Origin: an uncultured Psychroserpens sp.
Lineage (GTDB): Bacteria > Bacteroidota > Bacteroidia > Flavobacteriales > Flavobacteriaceae
Direction of reading: 5' to 3'
Length of the DNA: 64,000 bases
Assembly (NCBI GenBank): GCA_947489585.1
Contig: CANLEE010000003.1
Location: 248,001 to 312,000, forward strand
This document shows positions 47,106 through 57,295 of the stretch, piece by piece; the first letter of the stretch is position 1; each line of letters starts with the position of its first letter. The translations under genes and the position numbers were made by a program. Below the pieces are notes generated by a model. That model did no database searches and was not told the origin of the DNA. It worked only from the letters and a program-made list of their open reading frames with translations.

Positions 47106-48581
47106 ATGAGATTAAAGCACTTTTTTAGTTTAGAATGGAAATCATTTTTTAGATCAGCATCATTTAAAATGAATTTAGCATTAAAAATCTTTATGCTAAT
47201 GGGTGCATTAATGATGGCTGTTTCATTTTTGTCTTTGGGTTTAGGGTCATACTATATAATTGAAGAAGTGTTAGAAAAAGACCCTTTAGAAGTCGTTAAT
47301 AGGTTTTTAGTCTTTTACATTATTATCGATTTAGTGATTCGTTATTTTTTGCAAAATATGCCTATCATAAACATCAGACCATTATTATACTTGCCAATAA
47401 AAAAAGGTAAAGTGATTAACTTCGCCTTAAATAAAACAGTCATTTCTTTTTTCAATATTGTTCATGCTTTCTTTTTTATCCCATTTTCAATAATCTTAGT
47501 TAAAGAAGGACACCCTTTTGTTAATGTATTAGGTTGGCATTTGGCAATTATGGGATTGATGTTTTGTAATAACTTTATTAATGTTTTTGTTAATAATAAA
47601 GATGTTATTTTCTACGGAATTCTCGGTTCAATCATAGCGCTTATTGGTTTAACGTATTATGAGATATTTGATATTACTACTTATACAATTTCAATTTTCA
47701 AAGCATTTTATAATTCCCCTTATTTAGCGATTGTTACTATTGTATTAGCTATTGTATTGTATAAAGTTGCCTTTAATTATTTTAGAAAACATTTTTATTT
47801 AGATGCTGGTTTAGCAAAGAAAAGTGTTACGGCTCAAACTGAAGATATGACTTGGTTGAATAGATTTGGAAGCATATCTACATTTTTGAAAAACGATATA
47901 AAACTTATTAAAAGAAATAAGCGATCTAAAACGACATTGATGTTGAGTTTTCTATTTCTTTTTTATGGTTTACTCTTTTTTACTGGTTCAGTTGAAGCAT
48001 ATGATGGTCCATTTTGGAGAGTTTTTGCAGGAATTTTTGTAACAGGTGGGTTCTTATTTAGTTTTGGACAATTTGTACCAAGTTGGGATAGTGCTTATTA
48101 TCCATTAATGATGAGCCAAAATATTAAGTATAAAGAATATATTTCATCCAAATGGTATTTAATTGTAATTGCCACCATTGTATCTACAATATTAGCTTCT
48201 TTTTACCTCTATTTTGGATGGCAAGCTTATGCGGCAGTACTTGTTGGGGGGATTTACAATGTTGGCGTTAACGCTCATATTGTACTTTGGGGAGGTGCCT
48301 ATATAAAAACACCAATTGATTTAACGTCAAATAAAAAGGCGTTTGGCGATAAGAAATCATTTAACATGAAAACCTTATTACTAACCATTCCAAAAATGGT
48401 TTTACCAATGATATTATATGCTATTGGACACTTTGCGGTAGGAGAGTTATTTGGATTTGCTTTGGTAGCAATAGCAGGACTGGCAGGATTATTATTTAGG
48501 GACAAGGTTTTTAATATTATTGAAAAAATATATAAATCAGAGAAATATAAAACTTTGAAAGCTTACAAACAGACAAATTAA
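47106..48581 (+). CDS. DUF5687 ABC transporter permease
   Basis: Membrane protein of 491 residues with about twelve hydrophobic segments in two halves, matching DUF5687, a family of ABC exporter permeases in Bacteroidota. It ends two bases before the ATP-binding protein gene, so the two form one transporter. The substrate is not known. Confidence 0.86.
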   Translation: MRLKHFFSLEWKSFFRSASFKMNLALKIFMLMGALMMAVSFLSLGLGSYYIIEEVLEKDPLEVVNRFLVFYIIIDLVIRYFLQNMPIINIRPLLYLPIKKGKVINFALNKTVISFFNIVHAFFFIPFSIILVKEGHPFVNVLGWHLAIMGLMFCNNFINVFVNNKDVIFYGILGSIIALIGLTYYEIFDITTYTISIFKAFYNSPYLAIVTIVLAIVLYKVAFNYFRKHFYLDAGLAKKSVTAQTEDMTWLNRFGSISTFLKNDIKLIKRNKRSKTTLMLSFLFLFYGLLFFTGSVEAYDGPFWRVFAGIFVTGGFLFSFGQFVPSWDSAYYPLMMSQNIKYKEYISSKWYLIVIATIVSTILASFYLYFGWQAYAAVLVGGIYNVGVNAHIVLWGGAYIKTPIDLTSNKKAFGDKKSFNMKTLLLTIPKMVLPMILYAIGHFAVGELFGFALVAIAGLAGLLFRDKVFNIIEKIYKSEKYKTLKAYKQTN

Positions 48582-48583
48582 TT

Positions 48584-49291
48584 ATGATAAGAACATCAAA
48601 CCTTTCAAAAAAATACAGCGATAAACAGGTACTTAAAATAGAAAACCTAGACATTCCTAAAGGGCAAAGTTTTGGACTAGTAGGAAATAATGGCGCAGGG
48701 AAAACAACATATTTCAGTTTGCTTCTTGATTTAATTCAACCTACTACTGGCCATATAAATAACAACAATGTTGTAGTTCATGACAGTGAAGATTGGAAAC
48801 CATTTACATCTGCTTTTATAGATGAAACCTTTCTTATTGGTTATTTAACACCAGAAGAGTACTTTTATTTTATTGGTGAACTTCGTGGTCAAAATAAAGC
48901 AGATGTTGATAATCTAATTGCTCAGTTTGAAGATTTCTTCCATGGTGAAATTCTTGGCCAGAAAAAATACTTGAGAGACCTTAGTAAAGGTAATCAGAAA
49001 AAAGCAGGAATAGTTGCAGCTCTAATTGGTAATCCTGAAGTTATTATTTTGGATGAACCTTTTGCAAACCTAGATCCAACAACGCAAATACGTTTAAAAG
49101 GGATTATCAAAGATCTGGCAGAAAAGCAAGGTGTGACTGTTTTAGTATCTAGTCATGATTTGCTTCATGTTACAGATGTTTGCGAGCGGATTGTTGTTTT
49201 AGAAAAAGGCGAAGTCGTTAAAGATCTCGCGACCAACGCAGCAACCCTTAAAGAGTTGGAGGCTCATTTTTCAGGCTCTGAGATGGTTTAG
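48584..49291 (+). CDS. ABC transporter ATP-binding protein
   Basis: ATPase of 235 residues that powers the preceding permease. The Walker A motif GNNGAGKTT, a signature variant LSKGNQKK, the Walker B motif VIILDEPFANLD and the H-loop SSHD are all present. It is of the single-ATPase exporter (CcmA-like) class. Confidence 0.93.
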   Translation: MIRTSNLSKKYSDKQVLKIENLDIPKGQSFGLVGNNGAGKTTYFSLLLDLIQPTTGHINNNNVVVHDSEDWKPFTSAFIDETFLIGYLTPEEYFYFIGELRGQNKADVDNLIAQFEDFFHGEILGQKKYLRDLSKGNQKKAGIVAALIGNPEVIILDEPFANLDPTTQIRLKGIIKDLAEKQGVTVLVSSHDLLHVTDVCERIVVLEKGEVVKDLATNAATLKELEAHFSGSEMV

Positions 49292-49361
49292 AGGCTAGCA
49301 ATACATCTAAAAACCCACCATTTTTCGGCGATAATTCAAAAAGATGCTTATTTTTACAGCA

Positions 49362-49378
49362 TTGCATAATATATGCAA
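49362..49378. promoter_or_regulatory. Dyad upstream of sprE
   Basis: TTGCATA, a three-base centre ATA, then TATGCAA form a perfect inverted repeat with 7-base arms, 38 bases before the sprE start. It has the form of a dimeric regulator site. No T-run follows, so it is not a terminator. Confidence 0.35.
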
Positions 49379-49416
49379 GCGATTTTAGTTATAGTATTTA
49401 CAAAAAACTAAACCAC

Positions 49417-51978
49417 TTGAATACATCTTTAAAAGTCTTAATAGTTTTCTTTTGCGTCGCAATTTCTTTCACAAGTTGCTCTCGCAAAAAAGACACGTTT
49501 ATTAATCGAAACTTCCACGCATTAGGCACTAAATATAATGTGCTTTACAATGGAAATATCGCATTAGAAAAAGGCAGAGAAACTGTTGACAATGCTGCTA
49601 CAGATAACTATTGGGAATTACTTCCAATAGAACGTATGCAAATCAAAGATGAAATTATATTGCCTGGAGAATCTAAAAACCAGGATTTTGAACGAGCTGA
49701 AGAAAAAGCAATTAAAGCCGTGCAAAAACACGGTATGAATATTAAGGGGAAAGAGCATAATCCTCAAATTGACGAAGCTTATTTGTTATTAGGACAAGCG
49801 CGTTATTTTGACCAACGCTTCGTTCCTGCTTTGGAGGCCTTCAATTATATTTTGTATAAATACCCAGCCAGTGACAAGATTAATACTGCGAAAGTATGGC
49901 GAGAAAAAGCTAATATTCGTTTAGAAAATAATGAATTAGCTATCGAGAACCTCAAGCGCTTGTTGGAAGAAGAGGAGCTTGAAGATCAAGACTTAGCAGA
50001 TGCAACATCAATTTTAGCACAAGCTTATCTCAATATAAAATCAAAAGATAGCGCCTTGGTTCAATTAGCAATTGCTGCAGACTTCACTAAGAAAAAGAAA
50101 GAAAAAGCACGCTTTAATTATATCATTGGTCAGTTGTATAATGAATTTGGAGAAAAAGACAGTGCAAACATAGCTTTTGATAAGGTGATTGAAATGCATC
50201 GTAAAATCCCGAGACCATATTACATTAATGCGCATCTAGCTAAATCTAATAATTTCGATATGGAAAACGGAAACCAAATTGAGTTTTTAGAATACCTTAC
50301 CAATTTGGAAGAAGATCGTGAAAATCGTCCATTTTTAGATAAAATCTATTATCGTATTGCTGAATTCCACAGAGCAAACCAAAGAGATTCTATGGCATTT
50401 GCATATTATAACAAATCGTTAAGAACCAATTTAGGTGACAAAGAACTTCAGGCGAGAGATTATGCAACATTAGGTGATATGAGTTTTGATGATGCAGAAT
50501 ATAAAATAGCTGGTGCGTATTATGATAGCACTATGACTAATATGAAGCTCAATTCCAAACCATATCGAGTAATTAAACGTAAACGTGAAAACCTTGAAGA
50601 TGTCATTTATTATGAAGATGTTGCACAAGTAAATGACAGTATTTTAAGATTGGTTAATTTATCAGATACAGATAGGCTTGCGTATTTCAAAACCTATACA
50701 GATGAATTAAAAGCAATAGCAGAAGCTGAAAAAGAAAAAGCAGAAGCCGAAGAACGACGTAACTCAAATACAGGAATACAAGATCTTGCAAATAATGCTA
50801 ATTCAACAAAATCTACTAGAGCTAACCCAAACAGTAAAGATGGAAAATCGCAAGATTTTTACTTTTACAACCAAACAACAGTAGCCTACGGAAAAAATGA
50901 ATTTGTAAAAATTTGGGGAAATAGAGAATTAAAAGACAATTGGAGACTATCCAATGCAAGTATTAAAAACACGAACACTACACAAACAACAGATGTTGCT
51001 GCAAATGCGTCAGAAGAAGAACGATTTGACCCTGAGTTCTATATTTCTAAGATCCCTACATCTCAAAAAGCGATTGATAGTATTGCTAAAGATCGTAACT
51101 ATGCGTATTATCAATTAGGAGTAATTTATAAGGAAAAGTTTAAAGAATACGAACTTGCTAAAACAAAGTTAGAAACCTTATTACGAAACAATCCTGAAGA
51201 TCGATTGATTTTACCATCTAAATACAATCTTTATAAGATTTATACTGAATTAGGGTTGTCTTCCAAAGCTAGCGCCATGAAAGATGATATTATTGGTACT
51301 TATCCTGAATCGAGATATGCACAAATTTTATTGAATCCAAAATCAGAATTTGATAAAGATGCCAATAGCCCTGAAAGTTTATATGAGAACTTATTTAAAC
51401 AATTTGGAGATCAGCAATACGTTGAGGTTGTTTCAAAAGCGGAGGCGTATATTACGCAATTTGAAGGCGATCCAATGGTGCCAAAGTTTGAAATTTTAAA
51501 AGCATCTGCAAACGGTAGACTATATGGTTTTGAAGCTTACAAAAAAGGAGTGAATTTCATTGCATTGACCTATCCAAATTCCGAAGAAGGAAAAAAAGCG
51601 AAAGAAATTTTAGAAGTAGCCATTCCTATTTTAGCCAAAAAAGAATTTATAGATAATGATGCTGCAAAACATTTTAATGTACTGTACCCATTCAGTAGTG
51701 CAGAAAAAGATCAAATTGAAGAGTTTGTAGAACAATTAGACGATGCGATTTCTAAAATCAATTATTTTGATTTATCGACCTCTGTAGATTTTTATGACGC
51801 GAACACTACTTATGTTGTAGTTCATGGTCTAACAAGTATTCAAGGGGCATCTGGTTTTGCTGAAATCCTAAAAGAAAACAAAAACAAAATTGACCGAAAT
51901 TTTTATTCAATTTCTTCGCCTAACTACGAAATTGTACAACGACATAAAAACATAAACGAATACTTAGAATCTCAATAA
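49417..51978 (+). CDS. sprE: Gliding motility/type IX secretion lipoprotein SprE (PorW)
   Basis: Lipoprotein of 853 residues: the signal ends SFTSC with cysteine 21. The mature part starts with NRNFHALGTKYNVLYNGN, a hallmark of the SprE/PorW family, followed by many helical tetratricopeptide-like repeats (about 110-400 and 560-740). SprE is needed for gliding motility and type IX secretion in Flavobacterium johnsoniae; PorW is its Porphyromonas counterpart. Translation starts at TTG 49417. The bactofilin gene follows 10 bases later and leads into the ATP synthase genes. Confidence 0.85.
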   Translation: MNTSLKVLIVFFCVAISFTSCSRKKDTFINRNFHALGTKYNVLYNGNIALEKGRETVDNAATDNYWELLPIERMQIKDEIILPGESKNQDFERAEEKAIKAVQKHGMNIKGKEHNPQIDEAYLLLGQARYFDQRFVPALEAFNYILYKYPASDKINTAKVWREKANIRLENNELAIENLKRLLEEEELEDQDLADATSILAQAYLNIKSKDSALVQLAIAADFTKKKKEKARFNYIIGQLYNEFGEKDSANIAFDKVIEMHRKIPRPYYINAHLAKSNNFDMENGNQIEFLEYLTNLEEDRENRPFLDKIYYRIAEFHRANQRDSMAFAYYNKSLRTNLGDKELQARDYATLGDMSFDDAEYKIAGAYYDSTMTNMKLNSKPYRVIKRKRENLEDVIYYEDVAQVNDSILRLVNLSDTDRLAYFKTYTDELKAIAEAEKEKAEAEERRNSNTGIQDLANNANSTKSTRANPNSKDGKSQDFYFYNQTTVAYGKNEFVKIWGNRELKDNWRLSNASIKNTNTTQTTDVAANASEEERFDPEFYISKIPTSQKAIDSIAKDRNYAYYQLGVIYKEKFKEYELAKTKLETLLRNNPEDRLILPSKYNLYKIYTELGLSSKASAMKDDIIGTYPESRYAQILLNPKSEFDKDANSPESLYENLFKQFGDQQYVEVVSKAEAYITQFEGDPMVPKFEILKASANGRLYGFEAYKKGVNFIALTYPNSEEGKKAKEILEVAIPILAKKEFIDNDAAKHFNVLYPFSSAEKDQIEEFVEQLDDAISKINYFDLSTSVDFYDANTTYVVVHGLTSIQGASGFAEILKENKNKIDRNFYSISSPNYEIVQRHKNINEYLESQ

Positions 51979-51988
51979 ATCTAGACTT

Positions 51989-52447
51989 ATGTTTTCAGAT
52001 AAAAAAACAGGACGTATGGCTTCAGAAACAATTTCACATCAAAACACAATTGCTAAAGGTACAGTTATTACAGGTGATATTATTAGCGATGGCGATTTCA
52101 GAATTGAAGGATCAATTCAAGGAAACATCAAAACACCAGGAAAGGTAGTTGTAGGTAAAACAGGAATTATTAACGGAACTTTAAAAAGTGCAAATGCCGA
52201 TATTGAAGGTAAGTTTTCAGGTAAATTAATGTTATCAGACACCTTATCTCTAAAATCTTCAGCACATGTTGAAGGTGAAGTTATTGTTGGTAAATTAGCT
52301 GTTGAGCCTGGAGCAACATTTAATGCTACTTGCTCTATGAAAGGCGCAATTAAAGAATTAAATAATGGCAATGGACCATCAGCAGGACAGCAAACAACCA
52401 TCCAAAGATCGCAACGACCAAGTTCAGAAAAAGGACAAACCGTTTAA
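51989..52447 (+). CDS. Bactofilin (polymer-forming cytoskeletal protein)
   Basis: A protein of 152 residues with a central bactofilin domain (about 22-115) made of short beta-helix turns: GTVITGDIISDGDFRIEGSI is the typical opening. Flexible termini (the last 35 residues are polar) flank it. Bactofilins form filaments that place cell-wall or envelope proteins. Its 3' end overlaps the start of atpZ by about 80 bases in another frame. Confidence 0.93.
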   Translation: MFSDKKTGRMASETISHQNTIAKGTVITGDIISDGDFRIEGSIQGNIKTPGKVVVGKTGIINGTLKSANADIEGKFSGKLMLSDTLSLKSSAHVEGEVIVGKLAVEPGATFNATCSMKGAIKELNNGNGPSAGQQTTIQRSQRPSSEKGQTV

Positions 52448-52631
52448 AACTTGGGCAGTCTTTTCTGGTATGGGGCTTCAAATGGGATTAACAATCTATT
52501 TAGGTAATATTTTAGGCGTTTGGCTTGACAAAAAATTCCAAACACTTTTTTTAGAAGAAACAATGACCCTTATTGCTGTTTTTTCGGCTATGTTCATGAT
52601 TATTAATCGTGTAAATAAGCTAAACAAATGA
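52365..52631 (+). CDS. atpZ: AtpZ/AtpI family protein
   Basis: Small membrane protein of 88 residues with two helices (about 28-48 and 63-80), including GLQMGLTIYLGNILGVWLDKKF, the typical AtpZ pattern. It is encoded next to ATP synthase genes in many bacteria and helps ring assembly or cation supply. The first usable starts are ATG 52365 and 52371; both lie inside the bactofilin gene, and no closer start exists before the first helix. Confidence 0.85.
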   Translation: MAMDHQQDSKQPSKDRNDQVQKKDKPFKTWAVFSGMGLQMGLTIYLGNILGVWLDKKFQTLFLEETMTLIAVFSAMFMIINRVNKLNK

Positions 52632-53023
52632 CAAAAAAACTAGTTCTGTACATCCTAATCTCTATTTTAATATTGATTATAGGATATTATATACATACAG
52701 TTGTATTTTCACAATTTGCTAGTAAGTCTTCCATTTCTTTAAAAAAGGTCTATATTTTTTTTGGAGGATTTTCCTCATTACTTTGCCTCAGTTTTTTACT
52801 TTTATATCGCAGAAATAAGTTCAAAGATCAATTAGGATTTTTATATTTAGCTAGTGTTGGTCTAAAAATAATACTCTTTAGTATTATTTTTAGCAAACAG
52901 ATTTTTATTGAAGATTCTTCTTTCCCAAGACAATCAGCCCTTAACTTATTGATTCCCATAGTTTTAATGTTGGCCTCGGAAGTTTTTATTATTAGCAAAT
53001 TATTAAATAATTCAACACGCTAA
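52628..53023 (+). CDS. AtpI-like membrane protein (probably DUF6168)
   Basis: Membrane protein of 131 residues with four hydrophobic segments, located between atpZ and atpB where AtpI-type assembly factors lie. It probably belongs to DUF6168. It overlaps atpZ by four bases (ATGA). No catalytic motif is seen. Its role in F0 ring assembly is inferred from position and topology. Confidence 0.75.
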   Translation: MTKKLVLYILISILILIIGYYIHTVVFSQFASKSSISLKKVYIFFGGFSSLLCLSFLLLYRRNKFKDQLGFLYLASVGLKIILFSIIFSKQIFIEDSSFPRQSALNLLIPIVLMLASEVFIISKLLNNSTR

Positions 53024-53064
53024 AAAAATGCAAAATAAGGTGTTTTTAGTTTAAAAATAATACC

Positions 53065-53072
53065 TATATTTG
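53065..53072 (+). promoter_or_regulatory. -7 promoter element for the atp operon
   Basis: TATATTTG, followed by CGCC, matches TAnnTTTG exactly and ends 34 bases before the atpB ATG, in an 83-base gap. The -33 region is T-rich but has no clean TTG. The atp genes therefore may have their own promoter in addition to read-through from sprE. Confidence 0.5.
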
Positions 53073-53106
53073 CGCCGAATTTCAGACCTCATTATTCAGA
53101 TTATTT

Positions 53107-54231
53107 ATGAATTATAAAGGAATCAAAGTAGTATCAAAATTGACTACAATTTTTAGTCTTATTTTTCTAATATCGTTCACTGCATTTGCTAACGACGGTA
53201 ACAAGGGTGAATATAATGATCCTGTAAACACTCAAGAAGAAATAAATGAGTACATAGAACATCACGTAAAAGATTCTCACGACTTTCATTTATTTGACTA
53301 CTATTCTAATGGAGAAGAACATGCAGTAGGTTTTCCATTACCTGTTATTCTTTGGGGAGAAAACGGTTTGACAGCATTCATGTCATCAGCATTTCATCAT
53401 GACGATAGCGGAAAGGTAATCGTGGAGAAAAACGGAAGTCGCTTTGTAAAGAATCACGGAACTATTTACGAATTGGCTGATGGAGCTGATACAGTAGTCT
53501 ATGATGCTGAACACCATCCAACAAATGCATCGAAACCATTCGATTTATCGATAACGAAAAGTGTATTTGGTATTTTATTATTTGGATTATTGATGTTGTT
53601 ATGGTTTGGTAAATTGGGAAGACAATATAAAAAGAATGCTGTTCCTACTGGTTTTGGTCGTGTATTAGAACCATTAGTAATCTATGTTCGAGACGAAATT
53701 GCAAAACCTAATATTGGGCCTAAGTACAGAAAATTTACAGGGTATTTAATGACTGTGTTTTTCTTTATTTGGATTTCAAATCTAGCGGGTTTGATGCCTT
53801 TTGGGTTTAATGTTACAGGACAGCTAGCAGTTACTGCGTCAATGGCTATTTTTACTCTTGTAGTATATTTATTTTCAAGTAACGGTCATTTCTGGAGCCA
53901 TCAATTATGGATGCCAGGAGTTCCTTATTTAATAAGACCATTATTAGCAATTATTGAGTTAGCAGGCACACTGTTGATTAAGCCTTTTGCATTGATGGTT
54001 CGTTTGTTTGCAAACATAACAGCAGGACACATTGTTGTGATGAGCTTAATATCAATTGGTATTTTAATGAAAAAGGATATGTCTGCGTTTGGTTCAACAA
54101 CCTTATCGCTTGTTTTATCAATGTTTATTACGCTTATCGAAGTGTTAGTTGCTTTTCTTCAAGCTTATATCTTTACAATGCTATCAGCATTATTTATTGG
54201 TATGGCCGTGGAAGAAGGGGAACATCATTAA
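53107..54231 (+). CDS. atpB: ATP synthase F0 subunit a
   Basis: Proton-channel subunit of 374 residues. It has a signal-like first helix (about 10-28), a long periplasmic extension rich in aspartate and histidine (about 30-130) as is usual in Bacteroidota, and then the membrane domain. The essential arginine lies in MVRLFANITAGH, and the last helices contain the VAFLQAYIF motif. Confidence 0.96.
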   Translation: MNYKGIKVVSKLTTIFSLIFLISFTAFANDGNKGEYNDPVNTQEEINEYIEHHVKDSHDFHLFDYYSNGEEHAVGFPLPVILWGENGLTAFMSSAFHHDDSGKVIVEKNGSRFVKNHGTIYELADGADTVVYDAEHHPTNASKPFDLSITKSVFGILLFGLLMLLWFGKLGRQYKKNAVPTGFGRVLEPLVIYVRDEIAKPNIGPKYRKFTGYLMTVFFFIWISNLAGLMPFGFNVTGQLAVTASMAIFTLVVYLFSSNGHFWSHQLWMPGVPYLIRPLLAIIELAGTLLIKPFALMVRLFANITAGHIVVMSLISIGILMKKDMSAFGSTTLSLVLSMFITLIEVLVAFLQAYIFTMLSALFIGMAVEEGEHH

Positions 54232-54237
54232 TTATGA

Positions 54238-54492
<255 letters not shown>

Positions 54493-54505
54493 TCCTTAAA
54501 AATTT

Positions 54506-54538
54506 CATTTTCCTGCAACGGTTGGTTGCAGGAAAATG
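54506..54538 (+). repeat. Perfect hairpin after atpE
   Basis: CATTTTCCTGCAAC (54506-54519), loop GGTTG, GTTGCAGGAAAATG (54525-54538): a perfect 14-pair stem in the 82-base gap between atpE and atpF. It is not followed by a T-run. It may protect the upstream atpB-atpE message from 3' decay. Confidence 0.75.
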
Positions 54539-54574
54539 ATAACAAAAAATTAAAAATTTATAAGAATTATATAA

Positions 54575-55075
54575 ATGGAACAATTACTAGAAAATTTTTC
54601 ACTGGACTTATTTGTAAAGCAAACAATCCTTTTTCTTATCCTTATTTTCTTGATGGTTAAGTTTGCTTGGAAACCTATACTTAAAGCGTTGAACGATCGT
54701 GAAGAAGGCATAAAGGATGCTTTAGATTCAGCCGAAAGCGCTAAGTTGGAAATGCAAAATCTTCAGGCAGATAATCAAAAACTGCTTCAAGAAGCACGTT
54801 TAGAACGTGAGACAATGCTTAAAGAAGCAAGAGATCTTAAAAACAAGATGATTGAAGATGCTAAAGGTGAAGCTTCTGTTCAAGCAAGTAAAATTATAGA
54901 ACAAGCTCAAGCAGCAATTGCTAGTGAAAAGCAAGCAGCGATTTCAGATCTTAAGGCGCAAGTAGCAAACTTATCTTTAGAGATTGCAGAAAAAGTTGTT
55001 AAAGAAGAATTATCTAACAAAGACAAGCAATTAAAATTAGTTGAGTCAATGTTAGGTGAGGCTAAATTAAACTAA
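54575..55075 (+). CDS. atpF: ATP synthase F0 subunit b
   Basis: Peripheral-stalk subunit of 166 residues. One N-terminal membrane helix (about 10-28) is followed by a long charged alpha-helix rich in alanine, lysine and glutamate. The motif VKFAWKPILKALNDREEGI after the helix is typical. The gene lies between the atpE hairpin and atpH. Confidence 0.96.
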   Translation: MEQLLENFSLDLFVKQTILFLILIFLMVKFAWKPILKALNDREEGIKDALDSAESAKLEMQNLQADNQKLLQEARLERETMLKEARDLKNKMIEDAKGEASVQASKIIEQAQAAIASEKQAAISDLKAQVANLSLEIAEKVVKEELSNKDKQLKLVESMLGEAKLN

Positions 55076-55079
55076 AACC

Positions 55080-55619
55080 ATGGCAGGAACAAGAGCAGCA
55101 ATTCGTTATGCAAAAGCAGTTTTAGACTTGGCTCAGACTCAAAATACAGCTCAGGCTGTAAATGAGGATATGATGTTAGTTGCAAAAGCTGTTAGTGAAA
55201 ATAAAGACCTTAGAGAAGTGCTTCAAAGCGCTATGATCAAGGCTAACGATAAGAAAGATGTCTTATTAAAAGTATTTCCTAATGCAAACCCAATGTTTTC
55301 TGGCTTGTTAGATATCCTAGTTAAAAATAAACGTGTAAACATTTTAGGAGATGTTGCTACAAAATATATTGAATTATTTGAAAAATCTCAAAATATTGAA
55401 GTAGCACATGTTACTTCAGCAGTTGAGTTAACAGATGATTTAAAAAAGAAAGTGCTTGCTAAAGTAAAAGAATTAACAAGTGCTGATAAAATAGAAATTA
55501 AAAATACTGTTGATGCAAGCATCATAGGGGGTTTCATCTTACGTGTTGGCGATGTTCAATACAATGCAAGTATTTCTAATCAATTGAATACATTAAAAAG
55601 AGAATTTACATTAAATTAA
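55080..55619 (+). CDS. atpH: ATP synthase F1 subunit delta
   Basis: Stalk-to-head linking subunit of 179 residues. The N-terminal helical domain begins RAAIRYAKAVLDLA, and the C-terminal part has the family motif IIGGFILRVGDVQYNASI. It starts four bases after the atpF stop. Confidence 0.95.
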   Translation: MAGTRAAIRYAKAVLDLAQTQNTAQAVNEDMMLVAKAVSENKDLREVLQSAMIKANDKKDVLLKVFPNANPMFSGLLDILVKNKRVNILGDVATKYIELFEKSQNIEVAHVTSAVELTDDLKKKVLAKVKELTSADKIEIKNTVDASIIGGFILRVGDVQYNASISNQLNTLKREFTLN

Positions 55620-55676
55620 ATTTTTTTATTGGTGACTTAATATGGAGTGAACCATTAAAAATAATACTAAATAAAG

Positions 55677-57257
55677 ATGGCAGAAGTAAAACCAGCTGAA
55701 ATATCAGCAATCTTAAAACAACAACTTTCAGGTTTTGAAGCAAGTGCTTCATTAGACGAAGTGGGAACCGTATTAACAGTAGGTGATGGTATTGTACGTG
55801 CTTACGGATTAGCTAACGCACAATATGGTGAGTTAGTAGAATTCGAAGGTGGTTTAGAAGGTATTGTACTTAACCTTGAAGAAGATAACGTAGGTATTGT
55901 ATTGTTAGGAGCTTCAGTAGGCGTTAAAGAAGGATCTACAGTAAAACGTACATCACGTATCGCATCTATAAATGTAGGTGAAGGTATTGTTGGACGTGTT
56001 GTTGATACTTTAGGAAACCCTATTGATGGAAAAGGACCAATTGCTGGCGAAACTTATGAAATGCCATTAGAGCGTAAAGCACCTGGTGTTATTTATAGAG
56101 AACCAGTAACAGAGCCATTACAAACAGGAATTAAAGCGATTGACGCAATGATTCCAGTTGGTAGAGGTCAACGTGAGTTGGTAATTGGTGACCGTCAAAC
56201 GGGTAAAACAACAGTTTGTATTGATGCGATCTTAAATCAAAAGGAATTTTACGATGCAGGTAATCCTGTATATTGTATATATGTTGCCGTTGGACAAAAA
56301 GCATCAACAGTAGCAAACATTGCTAAAACTTTAGAAGAAAAAGGCGCTTTAGCATACACAACAATAGTAGCTGCAAATGCATCAGATCCTGCTGCAATGC
56401 AAGTTTATGCACCAATGACAGGCGCATCTATTGGGGAATATTTTAGAGATACGGGTAGACCAGCTTTAATTGTATTTGATGATTTATCAAAACAAGCAGT
56501 TGCATACCGTGAGGTATCTTTATTATTACGTCGTCCTCCAGGACGTGAGGCGTATCCTGGTGACGTTTTCTACCTACACTCTCGTTTGTTAGAACGCTCT
56601 GCAAAAATCATTAATAATGATGCTATTGCGAAAGAAATGAATGACTTACCAGATTCTCTTAAACCATTAGTAAAAGGTGGAGGTTCATTAACCGCTTTAC
56701 CAATTATTGAAACACAGGCTGGTGATGTTTCTGCATATATTCCAACAAACGTGATTTCGATTACTGATGGACAAATCTTCTTGGATGGAGATTTATTTAA
56801 CTCTGGTGTTCGTCCAGCAATTAACGTAGGTATTTCAGTATCTCGTGTTGGTGGTAATGCACAAATTAAATCAATGAAGAAAGTATCTGGTACATTAAAG
56901 CTAGATCAAGCACAGTATCGTGAATTAGAAGCGTTTGCTAAGTTTGGCTCAGATTTAGATGCTGTTACTTTGAATGTAATTGAAAAAGGGAAGCGTAATG
57001 TTGAAATTTTAAAGCAAGCTCAAAACGATCCGTTTACAGTTGAAGATCAGGTCGCAATTATTTATGCTGGATCTAAAAATTTATTGAGAGATGTTCCTGT
57101 AAATAAGGTAAAAGAATTTGAAAGAGACTTTATTGAGTTTTTGAAAGCGAAACATTCAGATGTTTTAAGTACTTTAAAATCAGGGAAGTTAACTGACGAA
57201 GTTATTGATACACTAACAGTTGTAGCTAAAGACTTATCAGGAAAATATAGAGCATAA
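55677..57257 (+). CDS. atpA: ATP synthase F1 subunit alpha
   Basis: Nucleotide-binding head subunit of 526 residues. The P-loop GDRQTGKTT, the [23 protein letters not shown] region with the arginine finger just after, and the [10 protein letters not shown] motif are all intact. It is separated from atpH by 57 bases. Confidence 0.98.
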   Translation: MAEVKPAEISAILKQQLSGFEASASLDEVGTVLTVGDGIVRAYGLANAQYGELVEFEGGLEGIVLNLEEDNVGIVLLGASVGVKEGSTVKRTSRIASINVGEGIVGRVVDTLGNPIDGKGPIAGETYEMPLERKAPGVIYREPVTEPLQTGIKAIDAMIPVGRGQRELVIGDRQTGKTTVCIDAILNQKEFYDAGNPVYCIYVAVGQKASTVANIAKTLEEKGALAYTTIVAANASDPAAMQVYAPMTGASIGEYFRDTGRPALIVFDDLSKQAVAYREVSLLLRRPPGREAYPGDVFYLHSRLLERSAKIINNDAIAKEMNDLPDSLKPLVKGGGSLTALPIIETQAGDVSAYIPTNVISITDGQIFLDGDLFNSGVRPAINVGISVSRVGGNAQIKSMKKVSGTLKLDQAQYRELEAFAKFGSDLDAVTLNVIEKGKRNVEILKQAQNDPFTVEDQVAIIYAGSKNLLRDVPVNKVKEFERDFIEFLKAKHSDVLSTLKSGKLTDEVIDTLTVVAKDLSGKYRA

Positions 57258-57295
57258 TTAACAGTCCTGTTCTGTAAAAGGAACAAGGCTATTTT

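Noticed and set aside
52117..52401. Minus-strand open frame of 94 residues inside the bactofilin gene
   Set aside because: Proline-rich shadow of the repeated glycine-rich bactofilin strands.
54506..54538. Hairpin after atpE as a terminator
   Set aside because: No run of T follows, and the downstream atp genes continue on the same strand; kept as a possible stability element.
57264..57288. Imperfect repeat CCTGTTC/GAACAAGG before atpG
   Set aside because: It needs a bulged base and has no T-run; weaker than the start-codon hairpin next to it.
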